Below, one piece after another: positions 16,638 to 24,820 of a stretch of DNA of 32,500 nucleotides. Positions within the stretch are counted from its first letter, which is position 1; each line of letters starts with the position of its first letter. The notes under the pieces were generated by a model. It ran no database searches, was not told where the DNA came from, and saw only the letters and a program-made list of their open reading frames with translations. The translations under genes and the position numbers were made by a program. Location: NCBI GenBank assembly GCA_905221605.1, contig CAJNDS010000339.1, positions 1 through 32,500 on the forward strand, written 5' to 3'. This DNA is from Symbiodinium natans (taxonomy: Eukaryota > Sar > Dinophyceae > Suessiales > Symbiodiniaceae).

Positions 16638-16921
16638 TTGAGTTCGATTGCTTCTAAGGCTTAGGGTTCGTGGGTGTCCCGGTATCCCCTCAACCCTGAA
16701 ACCGAAACCCTAAACCCTAAACCCTATAGACCCTAAACCCCAACTTTTAATTCTGTTCCAGCTGCAAGGCATCTCGGGTTACGGGGGTAGGGGGGTTGGG
16801 CTCTGAGTGCGGGATTTCAGGTGGTGAATGGATGAAACCCGGCCCTAAACCCTAAACCCTAAACCCTGAACCCCAAACCCTGGACCCTAAATCCCCCACA
16901 CTCGAAGCTCCTCTCACTTCA

Positions 16922-17026
16922 GTGAACCTACACACCGCACCTCGGGGCACGCTTCGCGCGGTAGCGAGGTTCCTTGGCCGGGTGCAGTCCCCAGATGTTG
17001 GGCCAGAGCGCGCAAAGGGCAACTGA
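16922..17026 (+). CDS. Exon-like island fragment
   Basis: Starts after an acceptor-like CTCCTCTCACTTCAG and reads VNLHTAPRGTLRAVARFLGR then VQSPDVGPERAKGN and TGA. 34 codons with a pyrimidine-AG boundary at the 5' end. Not recognised. Confidence 0.35.
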   Translation: MNLHTAPRGTLRAVARFLGRVQSPDVGPERAKGN

Positions 17027-17178
17027 AAATGAAATGTGGTGCCTCTACTGAAAGGCGTGGTCCAAAATCTACCGTGCCGACCTTACACGCTAAAACCCTG
17101 CACCCTACACCCGAAACCTTAAACCCTAAATCCTAAACCCTAAATACTAAACCCTAAACCCTAAATCCTAAACACTGC

Positions 17179-17221
17179 AGCGCTGGAATATGCGAAGGAA
17201 TGCCTGGCCATGCTCCCCTGA
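17179..17221 (+). CDS. Short exon-like fragment
   Basis: After ACACTGCAG the frame reads ALEYAKECLAMLP and stops. Only 13 codons, but helix-like and directly after an AG. Could be a terminal exon or chance. Confidence 0.2.
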
Positions 17222-17299
17222 GCCTTGGACTGCCATGACCAGGCTTGCCGCTGGCTCCTCTTAACCCGGATGAAGGGTTTAGGGTTTAGGGTCCAGGGT

Positions 17300-17500
17300 T
17301 TAGGGCCTAGGGCAAACAACGCTGGCGGCATATTTCGATCGAAGGAAGTTTGATGACTCAGGGGTTCGGTGTCTTGTCAGGGATCCTTCCACTGCCTCAA
17401 CCGTGAAGCCAAAACCCCGCCCCGAAGCCAAACCCTTACACCTCTTCAACCCACCCCTAAACCAGAAAACCTCAACATCACAAGCCCTGGATTTGAATTT
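17300..17500 (-). CDS. Possible exon on the minus strand
   Basis: The minus frame includes TVEAVEGSLTRHRTPESSNF then LRSKYAASVVCPRP and TAG in TTTAGGG-type DNA. The frame is open upstream into a Lys-rich region that is the left arm of the 17551-18710 element, so only the last ~50-60 codons are considered. Confidence 0.25.
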   Translation of the reverse strand, partial: KFKSRACDVEVFWFRGGLKRCKGLASGRGFGFTVEAVEGSLTRHRTPESSNFLRSKYAASVVCPRP

Positions 17501-17579
17501 GTAAAGCCGTAACCTCAGACCCTTCTTAACAGGTGGATTTTTCTTTTTTAGTCGATTTTCTTGGTGTTTTTTTTTGAAA

Positions 17580-17780
17580 AACCCTACTTTCCGTACATTT
17601 TGGACGGATTTTCTGTCATTTCCCTTAGGTTTTCGTTGGTTTTTCATAGGGGAAAACCGTATTTTCTTTACATTTTGGACGGATTTCTTGTCATTTCCCT
17701 TAGGTTTTCCTTGGTTTTTCCTAGGGAAACCCTATTTTCCTTACATTTTAGACAGATATCCTGTCATTTCCTTCGTTTCT
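17580..17780 (+). repeat. Three tandem copies of a 72-75-bp unit
   Basis: CATTTTGGACGGATTT...CTGTCATTTCCCTTAGG recurs starting near 17596, 17671 and 17743; the third copy is more diverged. Each ends in TTGGTTTTTC.TAGGG. It forms the left flank of the 17551-18710 element; a related inverted piece is at 18600-18700. Confidence 0.75.
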
Positions 17781-17829
17781 TGGGCTTTGAAGCACGCTTG
17801 GTACGGCTTGAAAGAAGCGGGGGCGTTGC

Positions 17830-17851
17830 GGGGGGGGGGGGGGGGGGGGGG
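17830..17851. repeat. Poly-G tract, 22 G
   Basis: An uninterrupted run inside the candidate element, preceded by GGGGGCGTTGC and followed by CAGCCCCCCC. Confidence 0.9.
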
Positions 17852-18007
17852 CAGCCCCCCCACTCGCAAACACCTCTTGGGGTTGTATAAAATCCCCGTT
17901 ATAAATCCATTCATCCGTTCAAGCCTTATCGTTTCTTCTTCTTGATTATCGTTTTACAGGGTTTTGTGGAACAACCTACAACTTCATGCCTTAGAACCGA
18001 AAATTTC

Positions 18008-18290
18008 GTTGATTGTAGTACAAGCTTAGTACTGGAACCGCCGTCCCTGTGAGACGGCGGGATTTTCATTGATTTGTAGTACAAGCTTTGTACTGGAACC
18101 GCCGTCCCCGTGAGACGGCGGGATTTTCATTGATTTGTAGTACAAGCTTTGTACTGGAACCGCCGTCCCCGTGAGCCGGCTAGATTTTCGTTGATTTGTA
18201 GTACAAGCTTAGTACTGGAACCGCCGTCCCCGTCAGCCGGCTGGATTTTCGTTGATTTGTAGTACAAGCTTAGTACTGGTGTCGCCTGCC
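18008..18290 (+). repeat. 61-bp tandem repeat, 4.5 copies, with a hairpin in each unit
   Basis: AGTACAAGCTT recurs exactly every 61 bp (near 18016, 18077, 18138, 18199, 18260). In units 1-2 the sequence CCGCCGTC-7 nt-GACGGCGG makes a perfect 8-bp stem (for example 18038-18060). A second near-palindrome is AGTACAAGCTTAGTACT. In units 3-4 the right arm has changed to GCCGGCT, weakening the stem. A similar phrase (TTGATTATCGTTTTAC) flanks the array on both sides (about 17942 and 18341). Confidence 0.85.
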
Positions 18291-18460
18291 TGCCGCGATG
18301 CAGCAATCAGGCCGTTTTATAACGTTATCGTTTTTTTCTCTTGATTATCGTTTTACGAGTCAGGGGCCCTGCCCCAAACGCTTAGGGCAGCTCCTTTCAT
18401 AAATTGAATGCGCGGGGTTTTTATACAACCCCTCTTGGGCTTTGAAGCACGCTCTGCCTG

Positions 18461-18567
18461 GCTTCCTTCCTTTCTTCCTTCCTTCCTTTCTTCCTTCGTT
18501 CCTTCCTTGTTTTCTTCCTTTCTTTCTTACTTCCTTCCTTCCTTCCTTTCTTTCTTTCTTTCCTTCT
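18461..18567 (+). repeat. TTCC/CTTT microsatellite
   Basis: Imperfect CCTT and CTTT repeats over about 105 bp, inside the right part of the candidate element. Confidence 0.9.
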
Positions 18568-18901
18568 AAAACCTACCAGACATAACGCTTTCCGATGAAA
18601 ATACAGAGGGAATTACGGTTTTTCGTACGAACAACCACGAAAATGCATCAAATCCTTTAAAACATGTAGAGGGAATGGTGGTTTTCTTAGGAAAAACCAA
18701 GAAAATCGACCAAAAAAAAAGACCCCCCCCCAAAAAAGACGACCCCCAAAAATAGGCCCTCCCTTCTTAACCCTCCAATATCCCTGAAACCCTCAACCCC
18801 TGAACCCATAAACCCTAAACCCGAACCCCAAACCCTAAACCCCAAACCCCAAACCCTAAACCCTAAACCCTCAACCCTCAACCCCCCCTTCAATCCCTTG
18901 G

Positions 18902-19000
18902 ATGCGAACAACAGCTGGTGCGAGGGACCGGGATGACCACGAAAGGCGGCGCCCGGTTCCCGTGCGCATCCTGCAGCCTGGGTTTGAGGAGTTTGTTTAG
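18902..19000 (+). CDS. ATG-started small ORF filling an island
   Basis: Starts MRTTAGARDRDDHERRRPVP and ends VRILQPGFEEFV TAG at the edge of the TTTCGGG/TTTAGGG array. 32 codons, charged, protein-like. Flanked on the left by CCCTAAA-type repeats. Not recognised. Confidence 0.35.
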   Translation: MRTTAGARDRDDHERRRPVPVRILQPGFEEFV

Positions 19001-19316
19001 GGTGTCGGGTTTCGGGTTTCTTGTTTCGGGTTTCGGGTTTAGGGTTTAGGGTTTGGGGTTTAGGGTTTAGGTTGAGGGTTGAGGGTTTAGGGACGATCGT
19101 CTTTAGGGCCTTGTATACGGTCTGGGGGAGAGAGGGGGGGTTTGTACGAGTACATTTTGTTAGGAGGGTTCAGGGCTGAGGGTTTCGGTATAGTGAGGTT
19201 TAAGGGGTATTCTTGGGCTCGTGTGTTTACCTGAGCCATAAACCCTAAGCACTAACAACCCTACACCCTAACCCCAAACCCGAATTTCTTGGGATTTTAT
19301 AAGCCCACTGGGATTT

Positions 19317-19338
19317 GGGGGGGGGGGGGGGGGGGGGG
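19317..19338. repeat. Poly-G tract, 22 G
   Basis: An uninterrupted run after GGGATTT, followed by CCTGGGGAGG. Confidence 0.9.
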
Positions 19339-19523
19339 CCTGGGGAGGCTTTTGGGGTTCAGGGAAGGCAGGTTGAGGGTTGGTCGGCTGCGGCGGAGTC
19401 TGTTGAGTTTAGGGTTTAGGGTTTAGTGTTTAAGGCTTAGGGTTTAGGGTTTAGGGTTTAGTGTTTAGGGTTTAGGGTTTGGGTTTAGGGCTGAGGGCTG
19501 AGGGTTGAGGGTTTAGGGTTGGG

Positions 19524-19658
19524 GGTCGCAAGCACTTGCTTCGGGAATCACTGAGGTTGGTCATAGCACATGACCTCAAGCCAAGAACGCATGACGGATG
19601 CAGGGCCCTCGCCGCAGCCTTGAGTGTTGATGAAGCTTATACACCCTCAGAAGGTTAA
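19524..19658 (+). CDS. Exon-like island fragment, 44 codons
   Basis: The frame reads GRKHLLRESLRLVIAHDLKP then RTHDGCRALAAALSVDEAYT and PSEG TAA. Hydrophobic and charged residues alternate as in helical protein. One of the better coding candidates in the array-rich half. Family not recognised. Confidence 0.4.
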   Translation, partial: GRKHLLRESLRLVIAHDLKPRTHDGCRALAAALSVDEAYTPSEG

Positions 19659-19734
19659 CACTTAGACCAATCAACATATTCGCCATGAGCTCCCTGAGCC
19701 CTAAACCCTAAACCCTAATTCCTTGATTTTCCAG

Positions 19735-19821
19735 GGCCGGAGCCAGTCACGACCGGAGTCACCAAGTGTTGAGCGCAGGTCTGTGCAAGGGAGGGGGAAA
19801 ATTCGGGTTCATGGCTCATAG
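19735..19821 (+). CDS. Arg/Ser-rich exon-like fragment with strong acceptor
   Basis: Follows CCTTGATTTTCCAG, a good 3' splice site that itself follows CCCTAAA units. Reads GRSQSRPESPSVERRSVQGR then GKIRVHGS and TAG created by the next TTTAGGG array. RS-type composition occurs in splicing factors, but this is too short to assign. Confidence 0.4.
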   Translation, partial: GRSQSRPESPSVERRSVQGRGKIRVHGS

Positions 19822-20023
19822 GGTTTAGGGTGAGGGTTCAAGGTTCAGGATTTAGGGTTTATGGCTCAGGGCTGCACGTGAAAATGCAGTTCTACTTGTA
19901 CAGAAAATACATGCCAATATGCGTCTCAATAACGATATGTGTTTGCGCATATATGTATACACACCTGCCATCAGAAATGCTTTTGGGTGCTGGGGTTCGG
20001 GATGGCTCTGAAGGTCTGTACTG

Positions 20024-20070
20024 TTGAGGGCTTAGGGCTTAGGGCTTAGGGCTTAGGGCTTAGGGTTAGG
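20024..20070 (+). repeat. GCTTAGG variant heptamer run
   Basis: Five consecutive GGGCTTA units before normal TTTAGGG. A clean run of one variant suggests local amplification of that variant. Confidence 0.85.
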
Positions 20071-20104
20071 GTTTAGGGTTTAGAGTTTAGGGTTTCGGGT
20101 TCAG

Positions 20105-20179
20105 GTGCCACCTAAGGAGCCTCAACGGTGTAAGCATCGGGTGCGCCCTGCGGTCTGTTTTGGGGGGTTTAGGGTTTAG
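20105..20179 (+). CDS. Short exon-like fragment
   Basis: After TTCAG the frame reads VPPKEPQRCKHRVRPAVCFG and then enters TTTAGGG and stops. 24 codons; weak evidence. Confidence 0.2.
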   Translation: MPPKEPQRCKHRVRPAVCFGGFRV

Positions 20180-20554
20180 GGCCTAGGGTTTAGGGTTTAG
20201 GGTTTAGGGTTTCGGGTTTCGGGTTTAGGGTTTTCTAAATCTAAGGATAGTTACATGGTCCCTTAAAAAGGGTACCCTTACACACCCCCTTGCATACCCT
20301 GCACAACTAAAGTGCCCATACATCAGACCCCTTTAAAGGAGGTTAGGGACCATATTAAGGGCCCATGGAACTCATCTTTAACTCTAAACAACCTTAAGCC
20401 CAAAACCCTAAACCCTAAAATCTAAGCAACTCGCCGAGGGTATCGGGTCTCCAGGGGGGCCGGGTGCGCCTTCGCTTCTTTGAAGGCGGATGGACTGCGC
20501 CTGCCAGACTTCACTTCTTCACTCTTCTCTGTTGGCTCAGACTTTGGAGGGCTT

Positions 20555-20678
20555 ACTTACTGTTGGCTAGCAGGGAATGAGGTAGAGGGCCCTATATATA
20601 TATACATATATATATATACCCTTTAAAGGATGATCTAGGGTACCTCATTCCCCCATTCCCTACTAACCAACAGTAAGT
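20555..20678. mobile_element. 124-bp inverted-repeat (MITE-like) element
   Basis: Left arm ACTTACTGTTGG..AG.AGGG (20555-20579) and right arm (20654-20678) pair at 23 of 25 positions. A second nested pairing, GGGAATGAGGTA (20573-20584) with TACCTCATTCCC (20641-20652), is perfect. The centre is a TA-rich run (20591-20617). No coding capacity. Confidence 0.7.
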
Positions 20679-20889
20679 TTAGAATTTGGGCTGGGAGGGG
20701 GTTACTAAGGGCCTGGGCTCTAGAATGCGAGGCTGACGTACGGTTTTGGGGTTTTGCAGTTGGGGTTTATGTGGGGGGTAGGACTTAGGGACTTAGGGTT
20801 TGGGGGTTGCACAGGGTTCAGGGTTTAGAGCCTGTGGTTGACATTGCTTAGGGTTGAGTTTCGGGTTCAGGGTATAGAGTTGAGTGAAG

Positions 20890-21027
20890 GTTTCCTCTGA
20901 CATGGAGGATGCTGGCATCCTTTTTTTGCCGCAAGACACGAAACAAGATTCCTCAGGCTTAGGGATCAGGGTATCGAGCCCTCCATCAACCCTAAACCCT
21001 ATATCTCAAACTCTCTCTACATGCTAG
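20890..21027 (+). CDS. Exon-like island fragment
   Basis: The frame reads VSSDMEDAGILFLPQDTKQD then SSGLGIRVSSPPS before repeat-like residues and TAG. The first ~30 codons are protein-like, including a possible internal ATG. Not recognised. Confidence 0.3.
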   Translation, partial: VSSDMEDAGILFLPQDTKQDSSGLGIRVSSPPSTLNPISQTLSTC

Positions 21028-21124
21028 ATTCAACCCTAGATCCTTAGCATCCGCAGAGCCACATGCCGACCGAACCTAGACAACCTGAAATCTACATCCA
21101 CAATCTTTCAAACCCCTACACCCG

Positions 21125-21198
21125 AACCCTAAACCCTAAACCCTAAACCCTAAACCCTAAACCCTAAACCCTAAACCCTAAACCCTAAACCCTAAACC
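21125..21198 (-). repeat. CCCTAAA array, ~10 units
   Basis: Perfect units between a decayed stretch and the coding-like fragment at 21213. Confidence 0.95.
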
Positions 21199-21212
21199 CC
21201 AGACAACTGGTG

Positions 21213-21329
21213 TCAAAAAAGAAGGAAGCGTGTCCACTCCTCTTCCTTCTGCTGAAGGTCTTTGGCCAGGTCGTAGAGTTGTTCCTCTTCCTGCGACACG
21301 AAAGCACCCAAAGCCACGAACCCTAGACG
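21213..21329 (-). CDS. Acidic helical exon-like fragment
   Basis: The minus frame reads GFVALGAFVSQEEEQLYDLA then KDLQQKEEEWTRFLLF and TGA, 15 bases from the CCCTAAA array. The Gln/Glu-rich amphipathic helix is strongly protein-like. Family not recognised. Confidence 0.4.
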   Translation of the reverse strand, partial: RLGFVALGAFVSQEEEQLYDLAKDLQQKEEEWTRFLLF

Positions 21330-21406
21330 CAGAGAATCCATAGGGTTTAGCGCTTGGGGCTTGGGGTTTAGGTGTTACCTGTCAACCCTGCACTCCATTT
21401 AGGTAG

Positions 21407-21577
21407 CAGAAACGTTTCGGAGTGGGAATTCGGGCCCAACAGGACCCTGTCACTGCTGTGACACTGTGGCCATTGTATGGCGGCAAGTCGAATCTTACAA
21501 CCCAAGCTGCAAACATCTTCACCCTTCACCCAAATCGCTTGGGTCTAGGTTTCAAAGGTAAATGGTTTAGGATTTAG
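21407..21577 (+). CDS. Exon-like island fragment, 56 codons
   Basis: After CCATTTAGGTAG the frame reads QKRFGVGIRAQQDPVTAVTL then WPLYGGKSNLTTQAANIFTL and HPNRLGLGFKGKWFRI before TAG. It fills a unique island on the plus strand and is one of the longest uninterrupted island frames. Its acceptor-like AG follows a telomere-type TTTAGG. Family not recognised. Confidence 0.4.
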   Translation, partial: QKRFGVGIRAQQDPVTAVTLWPLYGGKSNLTTQAANIFTLHPNRLGLGFKGKWFRI

Positions 21578-21619
21578 GGTCACTCAACTAAACCCTGATG
21601 CCTAGACCCTGAAGCCCTC

Positions 21620-21742
21620 TCAGGTAAACTTCGACGCTTTAAATCTGCTGTGATTTGCTAAGGACTGCCGGTAAACTGCCTGCCCGCAGCCTGCACCCAA
21701 TTGTCCGTGGACATACATTGCCTGCTCACTTGTCGATACCAC
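21620..21742 (-). CDS. Exon-like island fragment
   Basis: The minus frame reads STSEQAMYVHGQLGAGCGQA then VYRQSLANHSRFKASKFT and TGA. 40 codons, good composition. It lies downstream of another minus candidate (21905-21985), so the two could be exons of one gene separated by the degenerate repeat at 21765-21905. Confidence 0.35.
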   Translation of the reverse strand: MVSTSEQAMYVHGQLGAGCGQAVYRQSLANHSRFKASKFT

Positions 21743-21764
21743 CCCAGACTCCCAAACACAAGAA

Positions 21765-21905
21765 ACCCTGAACCCTAAAACCGAAACGCTGAACCCGAAA
21801 CCCTGAAGCCTGAAACTGAAACGCTGAACCCGAAACCCTGAACCCTAAAACCGAAACGCTGAACCCGAAGCCCTGAACCCTAAACCCTGAACCCTGAGCC
21901 CTAAA
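21765..21905 (-). repeat. Tandem repeat derived from variant telomeric heptamers
   Basis: CCGAAACGCTGAACCCGAA recurs near 21780, 21817 and 21851. It is a higher-order unit of several mutated CCCTAAA copies. In translation it yields GFRVQG-like strings without stops because TAG became CAG. Confidence 0.75.
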
Positions 21906-21990
21906 TCCGAAAGCCAAGAGTAGGCCCGCAGGTTTGCAAGCCTCTTCAGGGGATAGGCCCCGCGTCGCGCTAGGCGATCTATCCTCGGGC
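21905..21990 (-). CDS. Exon-like fragment
   Basis: The minus frame reads EDRSPSATRGLSPEEACKPA then GLLLAF before variant telomeric repeat. A second minus frame is also open (RIDRLARRGAYPLKRLANLR). The choice is uncertain. Confidence 0.25.
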
Positions 21991-22158
21991 ACAGTGCAGT
22001 GTTCAGCCCTTGGGATTTAAGATATAGGGTTCAGGGTTTAGGGAACCCATACATCTAGGGTTAGGGTTTAGGGTTTAGGGTTTAGGGTTTAGGGTTTAGG
22101 GTTTAGGGTTAAGGATGGTTTAGGGTTTTAGGATTCAGGGTTTATAAGGGTTTAGGGT

Positions 22159-22255
22159 TTAGGGAACCCATACATCAATGTGCTGGACGCTCGCACACGA
22201 CGCTTTCACCCTATTGACGCTCACGATTGCAAGCCGCAGTGAGTGGCCCTGAACC
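22159..22255 (-). CDS. Exon-like fragment of a possible minus-strand gene
   Basis: The minus frame reads HSLRLAIVSVNRVKASCASV then QHIDVWVP and TAA at the edge of CCCTAAA. It follows, in minus order, the fragments at 22429-22600 and 22320-22400, giving a three-block candidate gene. Confidence 0.35.
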
Positions 22256-22319
22256 CTAGGCCAGGGTTTAGGCTTTAGGGTAAACCCGTAAGCACAAGAC
22301 TCCAAACCCCAAACCCTGA

Positions 22320-22400
22320 ACATCCCTGAGGCAAAACAAGGGCAACAACACAAGCGGAAAGTGCATCTGCCCAGTCTATTGAGTCTATTGAGTGAATGTA
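22320..22400 (-). CDS. Exon-like fragment or intron 3' end
   Basis: Reads NPYIHSIDSIDWADALSACV then VALVLPQG. The end (TTGTTGCCCTTGTTTTGCCTCAG) also looks like a pyrimidine-AG acceptor, so this may be intron rather than exon. A short direct repeat (CTATTGAGT) is present. Confidence 0.25.
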
Positions 22401-22428
22401 GGGGTTTAGGGCTGAGGGTGCCCCAGCC

Positions 22429-22600
22429 CTAAACCCTACTCCCAACGCGTCCTGACATCCACGCCGGCTGGACTCTTTGGAGGAAGCCACAGATTTTGGC
22501 CTGGAGAGCCGACCCAATGAAGGAATTCAGTCTGAGTGTTAGAACCGGTGTTTCGGGTGGTTTAACATCGTCAACCACAATCAGCATTGGATTTTGGGAG
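22429..22600 (-). CDS. Exon-like fragment, about 55 codons, well-formed
   Basis: The minus frame reads NPMLIVVDDVKPPETPVLTL then RLNSFIGSALQAKICGFLQR and VQPAWMSGRVGSRV before TAG. It has a hydrophobic strand, acidic turn and amphipathic helix, typical of a folded domain. Upstream it runs into variant telomeric repeat (GFRVSG). Family not recognised. Confidence 0.45.
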
Positions 22601-22683
22601 TGCCCTGAACCAGAAACCCTAAACCCTAAACCAGTGACCCTCAACCCTTTAGGGTTTACGGCTTACATTTTCCGGGCCTCGCA

Positions 22684-23070
22684 ATGTCGAGCTCTCAGCT
22701 GGTCCCAGGATATTTACAGCGACCGTCGAGCAAAGTAGCTTCTGCTGTTTGGGGGGGTTTTACGAAAATAGGGGACCCTCCTAATGTAGATCCCCAAAGA
22801 GTAAGATCCCCTTATAAGAAGGACCCCCCCGCCCCTCCCCAATGTGAATATGGTACCCCCGAATTTCGAAAACCCTCCTGTGTTCGCAGGTCCGAAGTCG
22901 AGGTGACGGATAGTCAGGCTGGAAAGTCTCTGCCCTGGCAACACCGAAGCATCGTGCGAGCTTTTGCGGATGATAGCGAGGACGAAGCAGGGGGGCCAGC
23001 ACGGTCTTGCACCTTTTGCAGGCTTGTGGTACAAAGAAGTCACAGGGCACCTCGACATTTCTTACCTTGA
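22684..23070 (+). CDS. 128-codon ORF containing an inverted-repeat element
   Basis: ATG at 22684 (MSSSQLVPGYLQRPSSKVAS). The middle ~42 codons lie in the element at 22751-22878. After an acceptor-like TGTTCGCAG|GTCC the frame reads SEVEVTDSQAGKSLPWQHRS then IVRAFADDSEDEAGGPARSC and ends RHFLP. Likely two exons with the element in the intron. Alternatively, the element is exonised. Family not recognised. Confidence 0.4.
   Translation: MSSSQLVPGYLQRPSSKVASAVWGGFTKIGDPPNVDPQRVRSPYKKDPPAPPQCEYGTPEFRKPSCVRRSEVEVTDSQAGKSLPWQHRSIVRAFADDSEDEAGGPARSCTFCRLVVQRSHRAPRHFLP
22751..22878. mobile_element. Inverted-repeat element, family copy 1
   Basis: Left end GGGGGGGTTTTACGAAAATA and right end GAATTTCGAAAACCCTCC (with flanking C-run) form an imperfect inverted repeat of about 25 bp. 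The interior (GATCCCC..CTTATAAGAAGGACCCCC) matches 28721-28804 in reverse complement. Confidence 0.65.
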
Positions 23071-23105
23071 AGACCGAAGGCCCTGAATGTCCCCAACCCC
23101 TCAGA

Positions 23106-23180
23106 AAGCCTAAACCCTAAACCCTAAACCCTAAACCCTAAACCCTAAACCCTAAACCCTAAACCCTAAACCCTAAACCC
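23106..23180 (-). repeat. CCCTAAA array, ~10 units
   Basis: Perfect units; faces the TTTAGGG array at 23268 across about 90 bp of unique DNA. Confidence 0.95.
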
Positions 23181-23267
23181 CTCAACCCCAGACCCCATCC
23201 CGGTAGAGCTCCAAAGTCCCTGAGGGCGTGACGTCTGTTCTGCCTCAGGGAAGCCAGTAGGGCCGGT

Positions 23268-23371
23268 AGGGTTTAGGGTTTAGGGTTTAGGGTTTAGGGT
23301 TTAGGGTTTAGGGTTTAGGGTTTAGGGTTTAGGGTTTAGGGTTTAGGGTTTAGGGTTTAGGGTTTAGGGTT
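23268..23371 (+). repeat. TTTAGGG array, ~15 units
   Basis: All units perfect, so either young or actively homogenised. Confidence 0.95.
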
Positions 23372-23376
23372 CAACT

Positions 23377-23527
23377 ATGTTGGGTCAAGAGGTGCACCTT
23401 CTTCCTCTTCAAGGGGCCTCTGCAGATCCGTGCCCGAAGGAGCTGCATTCTGGAGGCTCGGGCTCCGGGATTGTCATATCGAGCGACAGGCAGTCCCGGG
23501 CCCCGTGTCGAACAAGAAAGGGTCAGG
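23377..23527 (+). CDS. Exon-like island fragment between two TTTAGGG arrays
   Basis: From an ATG: MLGQEVHLLPLQGASADPCP then KELHSGGSGSGIVISSDRQS. A second plus frame is open throughout as well (VQLCWVKRCTFFLF). The frame choice is not certain. Confidence 0.3.
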
Positions 23528-23649
23528 GTTTAGGGTTTAGGGTTTAGGGTTTAGGGCTTAGGGTTTAGGGTTTAGGGTTTAGGTTTTAGGGTTTAGGGTT
23601 TAGGGTTTAGGGTTTAGGGTTTAGCGTTTAGGGTTTAGGGTTTAGGGGG
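23526..23649 (+). repeat. TTTAGGG array, ~17 units
   Basis: Nearly perfect with single GCTTAGG and TTTAGCG variants; followed by GGTACACACACACAC. Confidence 0.95.
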
Positions 23650-24401
23650 TACACACACACACTCAGGTCTCTAGACCAGAAAACCCATGCCTGTGGATCC
23701 AACCTACACCAAACCCCAGCGCTTAAACGGCCCTAAGCCTTGTAAACCGTAAAGCCTAAACCCCTAAATATCCTGAACCCGAAACCCTAAACCCTACACC
23801 CTAAACCCGAAACTCTAAATCCCAAACCCTCAACCCAAACCCTAGACCCCCTCGTTGGCTGGATCCTGCTGGGTCGCCCTGCCCCCTTGGGACTCAGGTT
23901 GATCGTTGTCCTGAGCGGTCGTGTTCGGAACGATGGGTTAGGGGTTCGGGGTTTAGGGTTTCGGGTTTAGGGTTCGCGGTTTAGGGTTTAAATCAGTGTT
24001 TAGGGGTTCTGAGGCATTTTGTTGCTTCTTTGTTTGCATGTGGGCGGGGGGCGGAGGGGGGGGGAAAGTAAGTATTTCTGTTTTTGCGGCTTTGAAGGCG
24101 TAGGTAGGGCTTGGGTGTAGAGGGTTCGGCCGCAAGGCTTGAGTTTTTCAGAACCCTTAAGCCTTCTTGACCGACAATCACGCCACCGCTAGGTCCCTAA
24201 ACCCCAAAGAGGGTTTGGGGTCTAGGGTTTAGGCTTGTAGTAATTAGGGAATGAAGGAGTTGGGTACCTTATCCCAAGGGGGATTCTCTAGGGTACCTTC
24301 CCCACTCTCTTCGAAGGGCCGGTAGGAAAACCGGCCGAAAGGCCAGGGTACCGGGCTTCAGGTGATGGAGTGCTAAACACAGGGTTGTGGGGCTTCCTGA
24401 A

Positions 24402-24487
24402 CCCCTAAACCCTAAACCCTAAACCCTAAGCCCTAAACCCTAAACCCTAAACCCTAAACCCTAAATGACCCTAAACCCTAAACCTAG
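24402..24487 (-). repeat. CCCTAAA array with two short breaks
   Basis: About 11 units; one AATGACC insertion splits it near 24464. Confidence 0.9.
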
Positions 24488-24590
24488 ACGGGAACCCTTG
24501 GGAGCCGTTAGGGCCACAAGCAGCAGTGGTGTCGGCTGAGGCCTCAACTGGCGGGGTGACGCCTTGGGCTTCAGCTGTTTTCAGGTGGCC
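24471..24590 (-). CDS. Exon-like island fragment
   Basis: The minus frame reads GHLKTAEAQGVTPPVEASAD then TTAACGPNGSQGFPS before TTTAGGG units and TAG. 39 codons, Ala/Thr/Pro-rich. Confidence 0.35.
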   Translation of the reverse strand, partial: GHLKTAEAQGVTPPVEASADTTAACGPNGSQGFPSRFRV

Positions 24591-24591
24591 C

Positions 24592-24616
24592 TACTTGGAG
24601 GTTCATGGGTACTTAT
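24592..24616 (+). repeat. Dispersed repeat TACTTGGAGGTTCATGGG, second copy
   Basis: Matches 14158-14180 and, inverted, about 32213-32235. It immediately precedes the duplicated 88-bp unit. Confidence 0.7.
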
Positions 24617-24635
24617 GAGTACATAAGGTTAGATT

Positions 24636-24820
24636 GGTTTCGTTGTGGTTAGGGCTTGATTTTGAAAGTATTGGGGGGGGGGGGGTGCTTTCTTTACATA
24701 CAACTTCCCCCTGAACCGACAAGAAGATGCTGGGTTTCGTTCTGGTTAGGTCTTGTTTTTCATGTACAGAGGGGGGGGGGTGCTTCTTTCTTTACGAACA
24801 ACTTCGCATGAACCGACAAG
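24636..24820 (+). repeat. Two tandem copies of an 88-bp unit carrying a poly-G run
   Basis: Copies at 24636-24723 and 24733-24820: GGTTTCGTTNTGGTTAGG, a G run (13 and 10-11 G), TGCTT..TCTTTAC, ACAACTTC and GAACCGACAAG. The G-runs are part of the duplicated unit. Confidence 0.8.

Larger units (their letters stand above)
17551..18710. mobile_element. Candidate ~1.16-kb element with 15-bp terminal inverted repeats
   Basis: GTCGATTTTCTTGGT at 17551-17565 is matched exactly in reverse complement at 18696-18710. The similarity extends imperfectly inward (GGTTTTTCCTA-type words on both sides) and outward as a T/A run. A nested inverted pair lies inside (GGGGTTGTATAAAATCCCC near 17878 and GGGGTTTTTATACAACCCC near 18414). 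TTGGGCTTTGAAGCACGCT is repeated directly at about 17781 and 18436. No transposase frame is present, so any mobility would depend on another element. Confidence 0.5.

Noticed and set aside
18687-18911. GLGFRVWGLGFRV-type proteins, here and near 21726, 27536 and 28727
   Set aside because: These are translated telomeric variants in which TAG became TGG, CAG or similar. They are annotated as proteins in some algal genomes but have no independent support here.
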